Positions 26,110 through 34,423 of a stretch of DNA of 64,000 nucleotides are shown in pieces. The stretch spans positions 1,798,001-1,862,000 of the forward strand of contig NZ_AUKG01000002.1 of the NCBI RefSeq assembly GCF_000424625.1, in the 5' to 3' direction. The first letter of the stretch is position 1. Every line of letters starts with the position of its first letter. The position numbers and the translations under genes were made by a program. The DNA comes from Conexibacter woesei Iso977N. Lineage in GTDB: Bacteria > Actinomycetota > Thermoleophilia > Solirubrobacterales > Solirubrobacteraceae. The notes below the pieces were generated by a model, which ran no database searches, had not been told where the DNA came from, and was given only the letters and a program-made list of their open reading frames with translations.

Positions 26110-27369
26110 TCAGCCGCCGAAGTCGGCGAGGTCGATCGTGGTGGTCCTGCGCGGCGCCGTGCGCGCGGGCGGCGCGGGGTCCGGATCCGGATCGCCGGAG
26201 AGATCGGCGAGGTCGACGGAGGTCCTGGGGTCCTCGTGGGCGGGCGGCCTGGCGGTCGGCGAGTCGGAGACGGGCTGCTGCGCGGGCGGCGTGGCGGTCG
26301 TCGTCGTGGTGCGTGCGGTCGTGGTCGGCTTCGCCCGGGCCGGAGCCGCGGCGCTCTGGGTCGTGACCGGCTTGGCCGCGGCCGCCGCGGCCGCGGGCGC
26401 CGCGGCGACGGCGCGCGGCCTGACGCGGGCGCGACGCTCCGCCGTCCTCGGCCGTTGATGGTGGTCTTGCTCGGTCGCCTCCTTCACGCCGACCGCTGCG
26501 CCACCACCCGCCAGCAGCGCGCAGCACGCGCCGACCGTGAGCTTCGCCGCCAGGCCGCCACCGCCCGCGGTCGTGCTCGCCGCGACGGCCCCGCCGCCGC
26601 CCGCCGCCGCGCCGCCACCGCCGAAGACCTTCAACAACGCCGCCAGCCCCGAGCCGCCGCCCGCGAACGGCACCAACAACGAGAGCTCGCGCTCGACGCC
26701 CGCGTGCGCGCGCCGGAACGCCCGGCACTCCACGCACCCCGCCAGGTGCCGCCGGTCGCGCCGCGCGAGCCTGAGCTTCCCCGCGTCCGACGCCGCCACC
26801 AGCCGGTCCCGGACGTCGCGGCAGGTCGTGTCGCGCGCCTCGGCCGCGTCGGTCAGCGCGACTCGCGCGCGGTGCACGAGCATCCGCGACGACGTCGTCG
26901 AGATCCCGAGCGCCTCGCCGACCGCCTCGTGCGACAGCCCGCCCAGCTCGCGCAGCAGCAGCGCGCTGCGCTGGCCGTCGGTCAGCGCGCCGATGTCCTT
27001 CAACAACGCGCGCATCGTCTCGCGCTGCTCGATCGCGTTGGCGGGATCGGCGGTCGCGCCCTCGCTGGCGGTCTCCTCGGCGTCCAGGTCGTCGGTGAGC
27101 GGCCTGCGCAGCACGTCGATGCAGCGGTTGTGCGCGACCCGGAACAGCCACGGCCGGACGTCGATCTCGCGGTCGTCGCGGCGCAGCGCCTGGTAGGCGC
27201 GCAGGAACACGTCCTGCGCCGCGTCCTCCGGATCGTGCGCGCTGCCGCGCAACATGTAGGCCGCGTAGTTGCGGATGGCGTCGGCGTAGCGCGCGTGCAG
27301 GGCCGCGAACGCCGTCTCGTCACCGGCCCGGAACCTGCGCAGCAGCGCGGCGTCGCTGCGCACGCTCAT
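26110..27369 (-). CDS. ECF sigma factor fused to zinc-finger motif, membrane helix and outer tail
   Basis: 419 residues. Region 2 spans about 9-90 (ARYADAIRNYAAYMLRG, DPEDAAQDVFLRAYQAL) and region 4 about 118-172 (LTDGQRSALLLRELGGLSHEAVGEALGISTTSSRML). A zinc anti-sigma-like motif HLAGCVEC follows at 208-215. Next come a Gly/Ala-rich hinge, a hydrophobic segment near 274-296, a basic patch, then a Pro/Thr/Ala-rich tail ending in two related motifs, SVDLADLSG (384-392) and TIDLADFGG (411-419). The layout resembles known ECF groups with C-terminal membrane extensions. It shares one base (TGATG) with the FG-GAP operon upstream. Confidence 0.87.
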   Translation of the reverse strand: MSVRSDAALLRRFRAGDETAFAALHARYADAIRNYAAYMLRGSAHDPEDAAQDVFLRAYQALRRDDREIDVRPWLFRVAHNRCIDVLRRPLTDDLDAEETASEGATADPANAIEQRETMRALLKDIGALTDGQRSALLLRELGGLSHEAVGEALGISTTSSRMLVHRARVALTDAAEARDTTCRDVRDRLVAASDAGKLRLARRDRRHLAGCVECRAFRRAHAGVERELSLLVPFAGGGSGLAALLKVFGGGGAAAGGGGAVAASTTAGGGGLAAKLTVGACCALLAGGGAAVGVKEATEQDHHQRPRTAERRARVRPRAVAAAPAAAAAAAKPVTTQSAAAPARAKPTTTARTTTTTATPPAQQPVSDSPTARPPAHEDPRTSVDLADLSGDPDPDPAPPARTAPRRTTTIDLADFGG

Positions 27370-29045
27370 CACGGCGCGACCCCGGTGATCACCCACGCGG
27401 CACCCGCCCGCAGGCGGCCGTCGCGCGTCGCGCCGGGGCCGGAGATCAGGAGGTCCGGGCGCCCGTCGCCGTTGAAGTCGCCGGCCGGCGCCGCGGCCAT
27501 GCCGAGCGCGTCCTGCGCGTAGGCGCCGTCGATCCGGACCGTCGAGCCGCGATGCGGTCCGGACAGGGCGATCCGCCCGGCGCCGCTGCGCCCGCGGAAC
27601 ACGAACGCCGAGCCGGCGCCCTGGCGCCCCTTCGGCGACCAGTTGCCGCCCGTGAGGACGTCGTCGCGGCCGTCGCCGTCGAGGTCGCCGACGATCGCCG
27701 CCGCGTCGATCGGCGTCGGCCCGAGCATCGGCGCGGTCGGCAACACCGCCCCCGCCGGGGCGTTCTTCGGCGGGGGCGGCGCCGGGATGTACGGGACCGA
27801 CGGGCTGACCGCGGTCAGCACGCGGGCGCTCGGGCGGTCGACGTAGACCGGAGCGCCCGACGGCGCGCCGTGGACGACGTCGACCGCCCCCGCGTAGCGC
27901 TGGTGGCCGAGCAGCACGTGCGAGACCACCAGGACGTCGCCGCGCCCGTCGCCATCGGTGTCGCCGCCGCCGCTGACCTGCGGCTCCTGGTTGAGCTGGC
28001 GGGAGTCCAGCAGCCGGAAGCCGTCGGCCGGGCCGAGCGCGTCGAGCTGCAGCGGCGGCCCGCCCGCGGCGGTGCGGCCGAAGGCGACCGTCCCGACCAG
28101 CGTGTCGGTGCCGGGCAGCTGCTTCCAGGTCCCGAGCACGACCTCGGCGCGGTGATCGCCGTTCATGTCGGCGGCCAGCGACGCGGAGTCGATGGCGGGG
28201 CTGTCGATCCGGTAGCCGGCGGTGCCGAGCGCGCCGGTGCTGATCGTCGTGCCCGGCTGCGCGAGCGCGCTGCCGTGGCCGCCGAAGAGGACGTAGGCGT
28301 GCCGCGGATTGGGCGCCGGGAGGTCGGCCGGCGTCCTGACGCCGGTGTAGTCCGGCGACGTCGCCTCGTCGGTGAGCACGATGTCCGGGTGGCCGTCGCC
28401 GTTGACGTCGCGGCCGCCCGCGAGGGTCGTCCCGAGCTGGAAGGTCAGCGGCACGTCGTTGGCGATGCGCATGCCGCGCACGCCGAGGTACCCGAGGTCG
28501 ATCGCGCTCGGGTGGCGGCTGCCGTAGATGATGGACACGCTGCCCATCGCGCCTTCGGGCGCCCGCGGCTGGTTGGGGATGATCGGGACCGGCGCGCCGT
28601 CGTCGGACGCCACGACGACGTCGTCCAGCCCGTCGCCGTTGACGTCGCCCGCGGGCGCGATCGCGTTGCCGACCTCGTCGCCCGCGTGGGCGCCGACGAT
28701 CGCGAAGCCCTGCGCGTGCGCGCCGTTCATCGCGATGCGGGCCGCGGGGTGCGCCCTGACCTCCGCGTGGGAGCGGCGGCGGCCGAAGACGACGTAGACC
28801 GCGCCCGCGTTCTTGCGCCTCAGCGGGTCGGCGGACGGTGCGGCGATCAGGACGTCGTCGACGCCGTCGCCGTTGACGTCGCCCGCGGGCGCGACCTGCG
28901 AGCCGGCGAAGTCGATCGGGCCGGCGCCGATGATCTCGAACGACGGCTGGTGGCGCAGGTCGACGTCGGTGCCCGCGTGGGCGGCCGCCGGGACGGCGAA
29001 CGCGAGCGACGTGACGATGGCGAGGGTCGGCAGCAGCTTGGTCAT
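27369..29045 (-). CDS. secreted FG-GAP repeat (integrin-like) beta-propeller, copy 1
   Basis: 558 residues with a signal peptide (KLLPTLAIVTSLAFAVPAAAHA, cleaved near residue 24). Seven calcium-loop repeats of the DxNxDG type can be counted (GDVNGDGVDD, GDVNGDGLDD, RDVNGDGHPD, ADMNGDHRAE, GDTDGDGRGD, GDLDGDGRDD, GDFNGDGRPD), each with FG-GAP-like strands (YVVFGRR). This predicts a seven-bladed extracellular propeller. ATG at 29045 begins the signal peptide. The stop shares one base with the sigma-fusion start. It is paralogous to the next two genes; the ligand is unknown. Confidence 0.92.
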   Translation of the reverse strand: MTKLLPTLAIVTSLAFAVPAAAHAGTDVDLRHQPSFEIIGAGPIDFAGSQVAPAGDVNGDGVDDVLIAAPSADPLRRKNAGAVYVVFGRRRSHAEVRAHPAARIAMNGAHAQGFAIVGAHAGDEVGNAIAPAGDVNGDGLDDVVVASDDGAPVPIIPNQPRAPEGAMGSVSIIYGSRHPSAIDLGYLGVRGMRIANDVPLTFQLGTTLAGGRDVNGDGHPDIVLTDEATSPDYTGVRTPADLPAPNPRHAYVLFGGHGSALAQPGTTISTGALGTAGYRIDSPAIDSASLAADMNGDHRAEVVLGTWKQLPGTDTLVGTVAFGRTAAGGPPLQLDALGPADGFRLLDSRQLNQEPQVSGGGDTDGDGRGDVLVVSHVLLGHQRYAGAVDVVHGAPSGAPVYVDRPSARVLTAVSPSVPYIPAPPPPKNAPAGAVLPTAPMLGPTPIDAAAIVGDLDGDGRDDVLTGGNWSPKGRQGAGSAFVFRGRSGAGRIALSGPHRGSTVRIDGAYAQDALGMAAAPAGDFNGDGRPDLLISGPGATRDGRLRAGAAWVITGVAP

Positions 29046-29069
29046 CAGCTGCAGAACGTGCGAATCCGC

Positions 29070-29086
29070 TGACCGTAACGCGGTCA
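29070..29086 (-). promoter_or_regulatory. inverted repeat shared with the copy-3 leader (copy A)
   Basis: TGACCG-TAACG-CGGTCA, a 6-bp inverted repeat overlapping the last codon of FG-GAP copy 2, 25 bases upstream of the copy-1 ATG. The same core with near-identical downstream bases occurs upstream of copy 3 at 32367-32393, so it is a duplicated leader element. It could be a hairpin attenuator or an operator. Confidence 0.5.
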
Positions 29087-30682
29087 CGGGCGCACCCCGC
29101 TCAGGACCCACGCGACGCCCGCGTTGGGGCGGCCGTTGCGGGTCGCCTCGAAGCCGCCGATCAGGAGGTCCGGGCGGTGGTCGCCGTCGAAGTCCCCGGC
29201 GGGCGCGACCGTGCTGCCGAACGAGTCGTCGGCGTAGGCGCCGTCGATCCGCACGACGCCGGGCGCGCGCTTGGCGGTCAGCTCGGTGGTGCCCGCGCGG
29301 GGCGCGCGGAACAGGAACGCCGAGCCCGCGCCGAAGCGATCGTGCGGCGAGGCGAAGCCGCCCGCCAGGACGTCGGCACGGCCGTCGCCGTCCGCGTCCG
29401 GGACGATCGCGACGTCGCGCAGCGGGTTGGGACCCAGGATGTACCGGTTCCTGTGGCGCCCGTTGTCGACCATCGGGACGGTCGGGCCGATCGCACGCAG
29501 CACTTGCTGACCGGGACGCTCGAGGTGACGCAGCCTGCCGGACGGGCCGCCGAACAGGACCTCCGCGACGCCCGCGTAGGACCGCTTGCCGCGCAACGTG
29601 TAGGTCGCGGCCACGAGGTCGCCGCGCCCGTCGCCGTTGACGTCGTCACCGCCGACGATCCGTGGTTGCTCGGAGTACTTCCGGTCGTTGCGGATCGCGA
29701 ACCCGCCGTGGGCACCGAGCTGCTCCAACACCATCGTCTTGGTGCCGGCCCGCCCGAAGGCCACGTAGGCCACGTTCCTGTTCCCGTAGCTGCCGTCCTC
29801 CTCTCCCACGACCACCTCGGCGCGGTGGTCGCCGTTCATGTCGGCCGCCAGCGAGAGCGTGCCGAGGAAGTGGGCGTCGATCCGGTAGCCGGCGCCGCCG
29901 AGCCGATCGACATGGAGGACTTGCCCGCCACGCAGCGCGCCGCCGAAGATCACGTAGGCCGACGACCGGTCGCGGGGCGGGATCTTCGGAGCCCGCACCA
30001 GCGGGTACGGGACCGTCATGTCGCTCACCACGACGTCCGGATGGCCGTCGCCGTTGACGTCTCGCCCGCCCGCGACCTGCGTGCCGAGCTGGACGCGGCC
30101 GGCCGGCGCGCCCGCGATCTCGACGCCCTGGTCGCCGAGGTGCGCGAGGTCGACGGCCGTCCCGTCCTTCTTGCCGAAGACGACGTAGGCCGCGCCCGCG
30201 TGCACGTACACGCCGCCGATGCCGTTGGACCGTGGGACGTCCGGGCCGTCATCCGGGACGCCGACGATCACGTCGTCCAGGCCGTCGCCGTTGACGTCGC
30301 CCACGCTGGCGACCGACGTGCCGGCGTGTCCGTCGGCGGCGGGACCGTCGATCCGGAAGCCCTGCGTGTCCGCCCCGCCGTCGGCGGCGATCTGGGCGCG
30401 CGGCAGCGCCGGGACCCCGCGGCGCCCGAACACGACGTAGACGGCACCGGAGTAGGCACCCTCCGGGCCGTTCGCGCTCGGCGCCGCGATCAACACGTCG
30501 TCGATGCCGTCGCCGTTGACGTCCCCGGCGGACGCGACCGCCTCCCCGGCGAAGTCCTGCGGATGGGCGCCGACGATCTCGAACGAGGGCGTGGTGCGCA
30601 GGTCGACGGTGGGCGCCGCGACGGCGGCGCCGGGCAGCGCGGCAACGGCGAGCAGCGTGGCGAGGGCGAGGCGCGCGGTCAT
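29084..30682 (-). CDS. secreted FG-GAP repeat beta-propeller, copy 2
   Basis: 532 residues, signal peptide TARLALATLLAVAALPGAAVA cleaved near residue 22. The mature start PTVDLRTTPSFEIVGAH is nearly the same as in the two neighbouring copies. Seven Asp-rich calcium loops are present (GDVNGDGIDD, GDVNGDGLDD, RDVNGDGHPD, ADMNGDHRAE, DDVNGDGRGD, PDADGDGRAD, GDFDGDHRPD). Repeat order matches copy 1, so the whole gene was duplicated. ATG at 30682 overlaps the copy-3 stop (ATGA). It ends inside the shared inverted repeat before copy 1. Confidence 0.92.
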   Translation of the reverse strand: MTARLALATLLAVAALPGAAVAAPTVDLRTTPSFEIVGAHPQDFAGEAVASAGDVNGDGIDDVLIAAPSANGPEGAYSGAVYVVFGRRGVPALPRAQIAADGGADTQGFRIDGPAADGHAGTSVASVGDVNGDGLDDVIVGVPDDGPDVPRSNGIGGVYVHAGAAYVVFGKKDGTAVDLAHLGDQGVEIAGAPAGRVQLGTQVAGGRDVNGDGHPDVVVSDMTVPYPLVRAPKIPPRDRSSAYVIFGGALRGGQVLHVDRLGGAGYRIDAHFLGTLSLAADMNGDHRAEVVVGEEDGSYGNRNVAYVAFGRAGTKTMVLEQLGAHGGFAIRNDRKYSEQPRIVGGDDVNGDGRGDLVAATYTLRGKRSYAGVAEVLFGGPSGRLRHLERPGQQVLRAIGPTVPMVDNGRHRNRYILGPNPLRDVAIVPDADGDGRADVLAGGFASPHDRFGAGSAFLFRAPRAGTTELTAKRAPGVVRIDGAYADDSFGSTVAPAGDFDGDHRPDLLIGGFEATRNGRPNAGVAWVLSGVRP

Positions 30683-32346
30683 CGCGCCGCCCCCGACAGG
30701 ACGAACACCGCGCCGGCCCACGCGCGCCCCTCGCGCATCGCGTCCTGCGCGGCGACCATCACGTCCGGCCGCCCGTCGCCGTCGAAGTCCCCGGCGCCCG
30801 CGACGGCGCTGCCGAGGCGGTCGCCCGCGTAGGCGCCCCGGACCTCCACCGACCCGCGGCCGTGCAGCGCGATCGTCCCGGCGCCGCGGCGGCCCGGCAG
30901 GATCACCGCCGCGCCCTTCCAGTGTCGCTCGTCCGGGTCCGAGCCGCCCAGGACGACGCCCATCGCGATCCGGCCCGGGCCGACGATCGCCGACGTCACG
31001 ATCCCCTCGCCCTTGCGCGTGTTCGGGTTCTCGTACAAGTACGTGTACCTGCCCGACGGCAGCAGCGTGCGCGCCATCGGCTGGGCCTCGGCGCGGACGG
31101 TCAGCAGGCGCGGCGAGGGCCGGTTGAGCCAGACCGTGTCGCCGGACGGCGCGCCGAAGACGACCGAGGTCGCCGACGCCCAGCGGTGGCCGGGCAGCGG
31201 CTCGGCGCCGGTCATGATCAGGTCGCCGCGGCCGTCGCCGTTGACGTCGTCGCCGCCGGTCGCGCCCATGATCCCGTTGACGTCGGTCGGGCGGCCGTCG
31301 TAGACCGCGAAGCCGTCGGCGGGGCCGAGCTGGTCCAGCGTCACGTCGCCGCTGCCGGCCGGGCGGCCGAACACGACGCGCACGTGGATCGTGCCCTTCG
31401 CGCCGGTCCCGAAGCCGTTGATGACGAGCTCGGCGCGGCCGTCGCCGTTCATGTCGGCGGCCAGCGAGACGAGCCCGATGCCGTAGCCGCCGACGCGGTA
31501 GCCGGCGGCGCCGAGCCGGTCGGCGTGCAGGATCGTGCCGCCGTGCAGCTGGGCGCCGGAGATCACGTAGGCGTAGGACCGCTCCGACGGGTCCGGCAGC
31601 GCGCCGATCGGGCGGATCGGCTGGTCGGCGACCACGAGGTCCGGGCGGCCGTCGCCGTCGACGTCGCGCCCGCCGGCGATGGTGCCGCCGAAGCCGGTGG
31701 TCCCGCCGGGCGCCGGCTCCGGGCCGAGGATCTCCATGCCCTGGGCGGGGTCCAGGTGGGCGAGGTCGACCGCGGCGCCGTCGCGCTTGCCGTAGACGAT
31801 GTAGACGGCGCCCTGGTAGTCGAGGATGTCGGGTGCGCCCGCGACGGGCGCGACCGGCCCGAGCGACGTGGTCGTCCCGGTGCGGGCGCCGACCGCGACG
31901 TCGGCGAGGCCGTCGCCGTTGACGTCGCCGACCGCGGCGAGGGTCGCGCCGAGGTGCGCCTGCGCGTTGGGGCCGACGATCCGGAAGCCCTGGGCGCGCC
32001 GGGCCGCGCCGGCGGCGGCGATCCGGGCGATCGGCGCGCGGCGGATCGCGGCCGCGGCGCGGCGGCGGCCGAAGACGACGTAGGCGGAGCCGCCGTTGAA
32101 GCGGCCGGGCGCGTTCTGGAGCGGCGCCCCGACGATGACGTCGTCGATCCCGTCGCCGTTGACGTCGCCCGCCGCCGAGACCGCGTTGCCCGCGTTGGCG
32201 TTGACCGTGGGGCCGACGATCTCGAACGCCGGGTGGGTGCGCAGGTCGATCGGCGCGGCGTGGGCGGCGCGCGGCGGCGTGAGCGTGAGGGACAGCAGCA
32301 GCGCGAGCGCGCAGCCGAGTGGGGCGGTGAGGCGTGGGACGGTCAT
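30679..32346 (-). CDS. secreted FG-GAP repeat beta-propeller, copy 3 (first in operon)
   Basis: 555 residues with signal peptide (PLGCALALLLSLTLTPPRAAHA) and the same mature opening, PIDLRTHPAFEIVGP. Six clear calcium loops (GDVNGDGIDD, GDVNGDGLAD, RDVDGDGRPD, ADMNGDGRAE, DDVNGDGRGD, GDFDGDGRPD) surround a blade whose loop has decayed (VLGGSDPDERHWKG in place of the sixth motif). It is the first FG-GAP gene of the run. A long hairpin element lies 21 bases upstream of its ATG. Adhesion or carbohydrate binding is typical of the fold, but the target is unknown. Confidence 0.92.
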   Translation of the reverse strand: MTVPRLTAPLGCALALLLSLTLTPPRAAHAAPIDLRTHPAFEIVGPTVNANAGNAVSAAGDVNGDGIDDVIVGAPLQNAPGRFNGGSAYVVFGRRRAAAAIRRAPIARIAAAGAARRAQGFRIVGPNAQAHLGATLAAVGDVNGDGLADVAVGARTGTTTSLGPVAPVAGAPDILDYQGAVYIVYGKRDGAAVDLAHLDPAQGMEILGPEPAPGGTTGFGGTIAGGRDVDGDGRPDLVVADQPIRPIGALPDPSERSYAYVISGAQLHGGTILHADRLGAAGYRVGGYGIGLVSLAADMNGDGRAELVINGFGTGAKGTIHVRVVFGRPAGSGDVTLDQLGPADGFAVYDGRPTDVNGIMGATGGDDVNGDGRGDLIMTGAEPLPGHRWASATSVVFGAPSGDTVWLNRPSPRLLTVRAEAQPMARTLLPSGRYTYLYENPNTRKGEGIVTSAIVGPGRIAMGVVLGGSDPDERHWKGAAVILPGRRGAGTIALHGRGSVEVRGAYAGDRLGSAVAGAGDFDGDGRPDVMVAAQDAMREGRAWAGAVFVLSGAAR

Positions 32347-32366
32347 CGAACGGCAGAACGCGCGAG

Positions 32367-32393
32367 GCCGCTGACCGTAACGCGGTCAGCGGC
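32367..32393 (-). promoter_or_regulatory. long hairpin/inverted repeat between nusB and FG-GAP copy 3 (copy B)
   Basis: An 11-bp perfect inverted repeat (GCCGCTGACCG / CGGTCAGCGGC) with loop TAACG. It lies 21 bases after the nusB stop and 21 bases before the copy-3 ATG on the minus strand. No T-run follows. The same core and flank occur upstream of FG-GAP copy 1, so a regulatory role for this gene set is at least as likely as termination of the efp-nusB transcript. Confidence 0.55.
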
Positions 32394-32413
32394 GTTTCGC
32401 TTCGCGCGCGTTC

Positions 32414-32836
32414 TCAGCCGTCGGTCTGCGGCGCCGGCTCGGCGCGCTGCTCGCGCAGCGCGGCGGCGAGGATGCCGTTGACGAACTTCGGCGCGTCGGC
32501 GCCGCAGAACTCCTTGGCGGTCTCGATCGCTTCGTCGATCGCGCCCTCGGCCGGGATCGGGGTCTCGGCCGGGACGGCGTCGGGGTGCAGCATCTCCAGC
32601 AGGGCGACGCGCATGATCGCCTTCTCCAGCGGGGCGATCCGGTCGATCGTCCAGCCCTTGGCGTGGCGCTCGATCACGCCGTCCAGGTCGGAGGCGTAGT
32701 CGGAGGAGGCGTAGGCGAGCGCGCGCGTGAACGTCGTCGCGTTGGTGTCGAAGACGTCGTCCAGCTCGCGCCTGGTGACGTCGTGCTGGTAGAGCGCGAA
32801 CGCGGCGGCGCGGCGCTGGTCGGAGCGGCGGGACAT
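32414..32836 (-). CDS. nusB: transcription antitermination factor NusB
   Basis: All-helical 140-residue protein that with NusE (S10) binds boxA RNA for rRNA antitermination. Visible motifs are SDQRRAAAFALYQHDVTR, GWTIDRIAPLEKAIMRVALLEML and VPAETPIPAEGAIDEAIETAKEFCGADAPKFVNGILAA, split here into the family's helices. Its ATG shares one base with the efp stop (TGATG), the usual efp-nusB pairing. A short acidic/Gln tail ends the protein. Confidence 0.95.
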   Translation of the reverse strand: MSRRSDQRRAAAFALYQHDVTRRELDDVFDTNATTFTRALAYASSDYASDLDGVIERHAKGWTIDRIAPLEKAIMRVALLEMLHPDAVPAETPIPAEGAIDEAIETAKEFCGADAPKFVNGILAAALREQRAEPAPQTDG

Positions 32837-33396
32837 CAGGCGCGCGACATGTACTCGCCGGTCTCCGTCTGGATCTTCACGCGATCCCCGATGTTGACGA
32901 ACAGCGGCACCTGGATCGTGGCGCCCGTTTCGACCGTGGCGGGCTTGTTGCCACCGCCCGAGGCGGTGTCGCCGCGGACGCCCGGCTCGGTCTGGGTCAC
33001 TTCGAGCTCCACCGAGGCCGGCAGCTGGATCGACGACGGGTTGCCGTCCATGAACACCACGTCGACCTCGTCGGACTCCTTCGTCCACCGCAGCGTGTCG
33101 GCCAGCGCGCCGACCGGGACCTGCAGCTGCTCGTAGGACTCGGTGTCCATGAAGTGCGCATCGGTCTCGTCCGAGTACAGGTACTGCATCTTCCGCGCCT
33201 CGGTCCGGACCGCGCGGAACTTCTCGCCGGCGCGGAACGTCTTGTCGATGATGTTGCCGTCGGTGGTCCGCCGCAGCTTCGTCCGCACGAACGCCGGCCC
33301 CTTGCCGGGCTTGACGTGCTGGAACTCGACGACCTTGAAGATCGTGCCGTCGACTTCGATGTGGTTGCCGTTCTTCAACTGATTCGTGCTGATCAA
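32836..33396 (-). CDS. efp: elongation factor P
   Basis: EF-P relieves ribosome stalling at polyproline. The 186-residue protein has three beta-barrel domains: KOW-like (ISTNQLKNGNHIEVDGTIFKVVEFQHVKPGKGPAFVRTKLR) with Lys in the PGKG loop, the middle domain, and the C-terminal OB domain (VPLFVNIGDRVKIQTETGEYMSRA). The start is TTG at 33396: relatives begin with ISTN in the same place, no upstream ATG is in frame, and AAGG lies nine bases before it. It is coupled to nusB. Confidence 0.97.
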   Translation of the reverse strand: MISTNQLKNGNHIEVDGTIFKVVEFQHVKPGKGPAFVRTKLRRTTDGNIIDKTFRAGEKFRAVRTEARKMQYLYSDETDAHFMDTESYEQLQVPVGALADTLRWTKESDEVDVVFMDGNPSSIQLPASVELEVTQTEPGVRGDTASGGGNKPATVETGATIQVPLFVNIGDRVKIQTETGEYMSRA

Positions 33397-33511
33397 GGTG
33401 ATGCCCTTGCACTTCGTCGGTTCGCGTTGACCGTTAGATGGTAGGCGGCGGACGGGTGCGGTGTCCGGACGTCGACCGCTGACGATCCACCAAGTGGGGT
33501 ATCAGCCGCTC

Positions 33512-34405
33512 ATGCTTTCTCACCGTCTTGCGTTGCTGAGCCTCTCCAGTCTCGTAGCCGTCGCTCTCGTGGCGCCGGTGGCGCGGGGTGACACGGTCAT
33601 CCCCGGGAACCAGGAAGTCCAGGGGTTCCAGTGCCTGGGGCCGACCTGCGCCAACGGCGAGAGCTTCCCGGTCAACTCGCCGCTGCTCCTCATCAAGGAC
33701 CCCAACACGCCCGGGATCCGGTTCATGGAGTCCGGCGGCTCGTTCGGCACCCAGACCTGGGACGTCGAGGGCAACGAGTCGAACTTCTTCATCCGCGACA
33801 CGACCAACGGCAACACGCTGCCGTTCCGGATCCGGCCGGGCGCGCCGACGAGCGGGTTCGACATGGGCGCCAACGGCAACATCCTCAACCGCGGCCTGGT
33901 CCAGCAGAACGCCGGCGACATGGCCTCGCCGAGCGTCGCCGACGGGAACGACCTGCTGACGAGGCTCTCGTCGGTGCCGGTCAACGACTACACCTACGCG
34001 AGCGCGAGGCACATCGCCCCGGACCCGGCGACGTTCTTCTCGTCGCTCGGGATCGGCTCCGCCAACAACGTCCTCGCGCCCCAGGACGTGGCGGGCGTCG
34101 CGCTGGCGGGCGTCAAGGCGCTGAACACGAGGCTCGCGTCGATCACGACGACGCCCGGGCCCGCGGGTCCCGCCGGGCCGACGGGCGCGACCGGCCCGCA
34201 GGGGCCGAAGGGCGACAAGGGCGACACCGGCGCGACGGGCGCCACCGGCGCCACCGGCCCGCAGGGCCCGGCCGGCACGACGCCGGACCTGACCGCGCTG
34301 AAGGCCGCCGTCAGGAGGCTCCAGACCTCGAACGCCAGGCTGACGAGGCAGGTCAGGACGCTGCGCACCCAGATGGACGAAGTCCGCAGGGTCCTCGGCC
34401 TCTGA
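33512..34405 (+). CDS. secreted collagen-like protein with coiled-coil end
   Basis: 297 residues. Signal peptide at 1-27 (LALLSLSSLVAVALVAPVARG), then a beta-rich region with TWDVEGNESNFFIRD and NGNTLPFRIRPGAPTSG like those in tail-fibre or head-domain proteins. A collagen tract of 13 Gly-X-Y triplets follows at residues 216-255 (GPAGPAGPTGATGPQ, GDKGDTGATGATGATG). The end is a heptad coiled coil (LKAAVRRLQTSNARLTRQVRTL). ATG at 33512 is chosen because it begins the signal peptide. It probably trimerises outside the cell; the partner is unknown. Confidence 0.82.
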   Translation: MLSHRLALLSLSSLVAVALVAPVARGDTVIPGNQEVQGFQCLGPTCANGESFPVNSPLLLIKDPNTPGIRFMESGGSFGTQTWDVEGNESNFFIRDTTNGNTLPFRIRPGAPTSGFDMGANGNILNRGLVQQNAGDMASPSVADGNDLLTRLSSVPVNDYTYASARHIAPDPATFFSSLGIGSANNVLAPQDVAGVALAGVKALNTRLASITTTPGPAGPAGPTGATGPQGPKGDKGDTGATGATGATGPQGPAGTTPDLTALKAAVRRLQTSNARLTRQVRTLRTQMDEVRRVLGL

Positions 34406-34410
34406 GCGCT

Positions 34411-34416
34411 TAGGAT
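34411..34416 (+). promoter_or_regulatory. candidate -10 box for a leaderless YdeI-like gene
   Basis: TAGGAT followed by seven bases and the ATG at 34424. No good -35 is visible 18 bases upstream. The spacing fits a transcript that starts at or very near the ATG, and there is no Shine-Dalgarno sequence. Confidence 0.45.
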
Positions 34417-34423
34417 CGCGCCC

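Noticed and set aside
26110-32346. FG-GAP DNA repeats as CRISPR or tandem-repeat arrays
   Set aside because: The repeats encode protein blades in frame, vary in sequence and have no uniform spacers.
34157-34276. Nine-base repeats as a regulatory repeat array
   Set aside because: They are the codons of the Gly-X-Y collagen tract.
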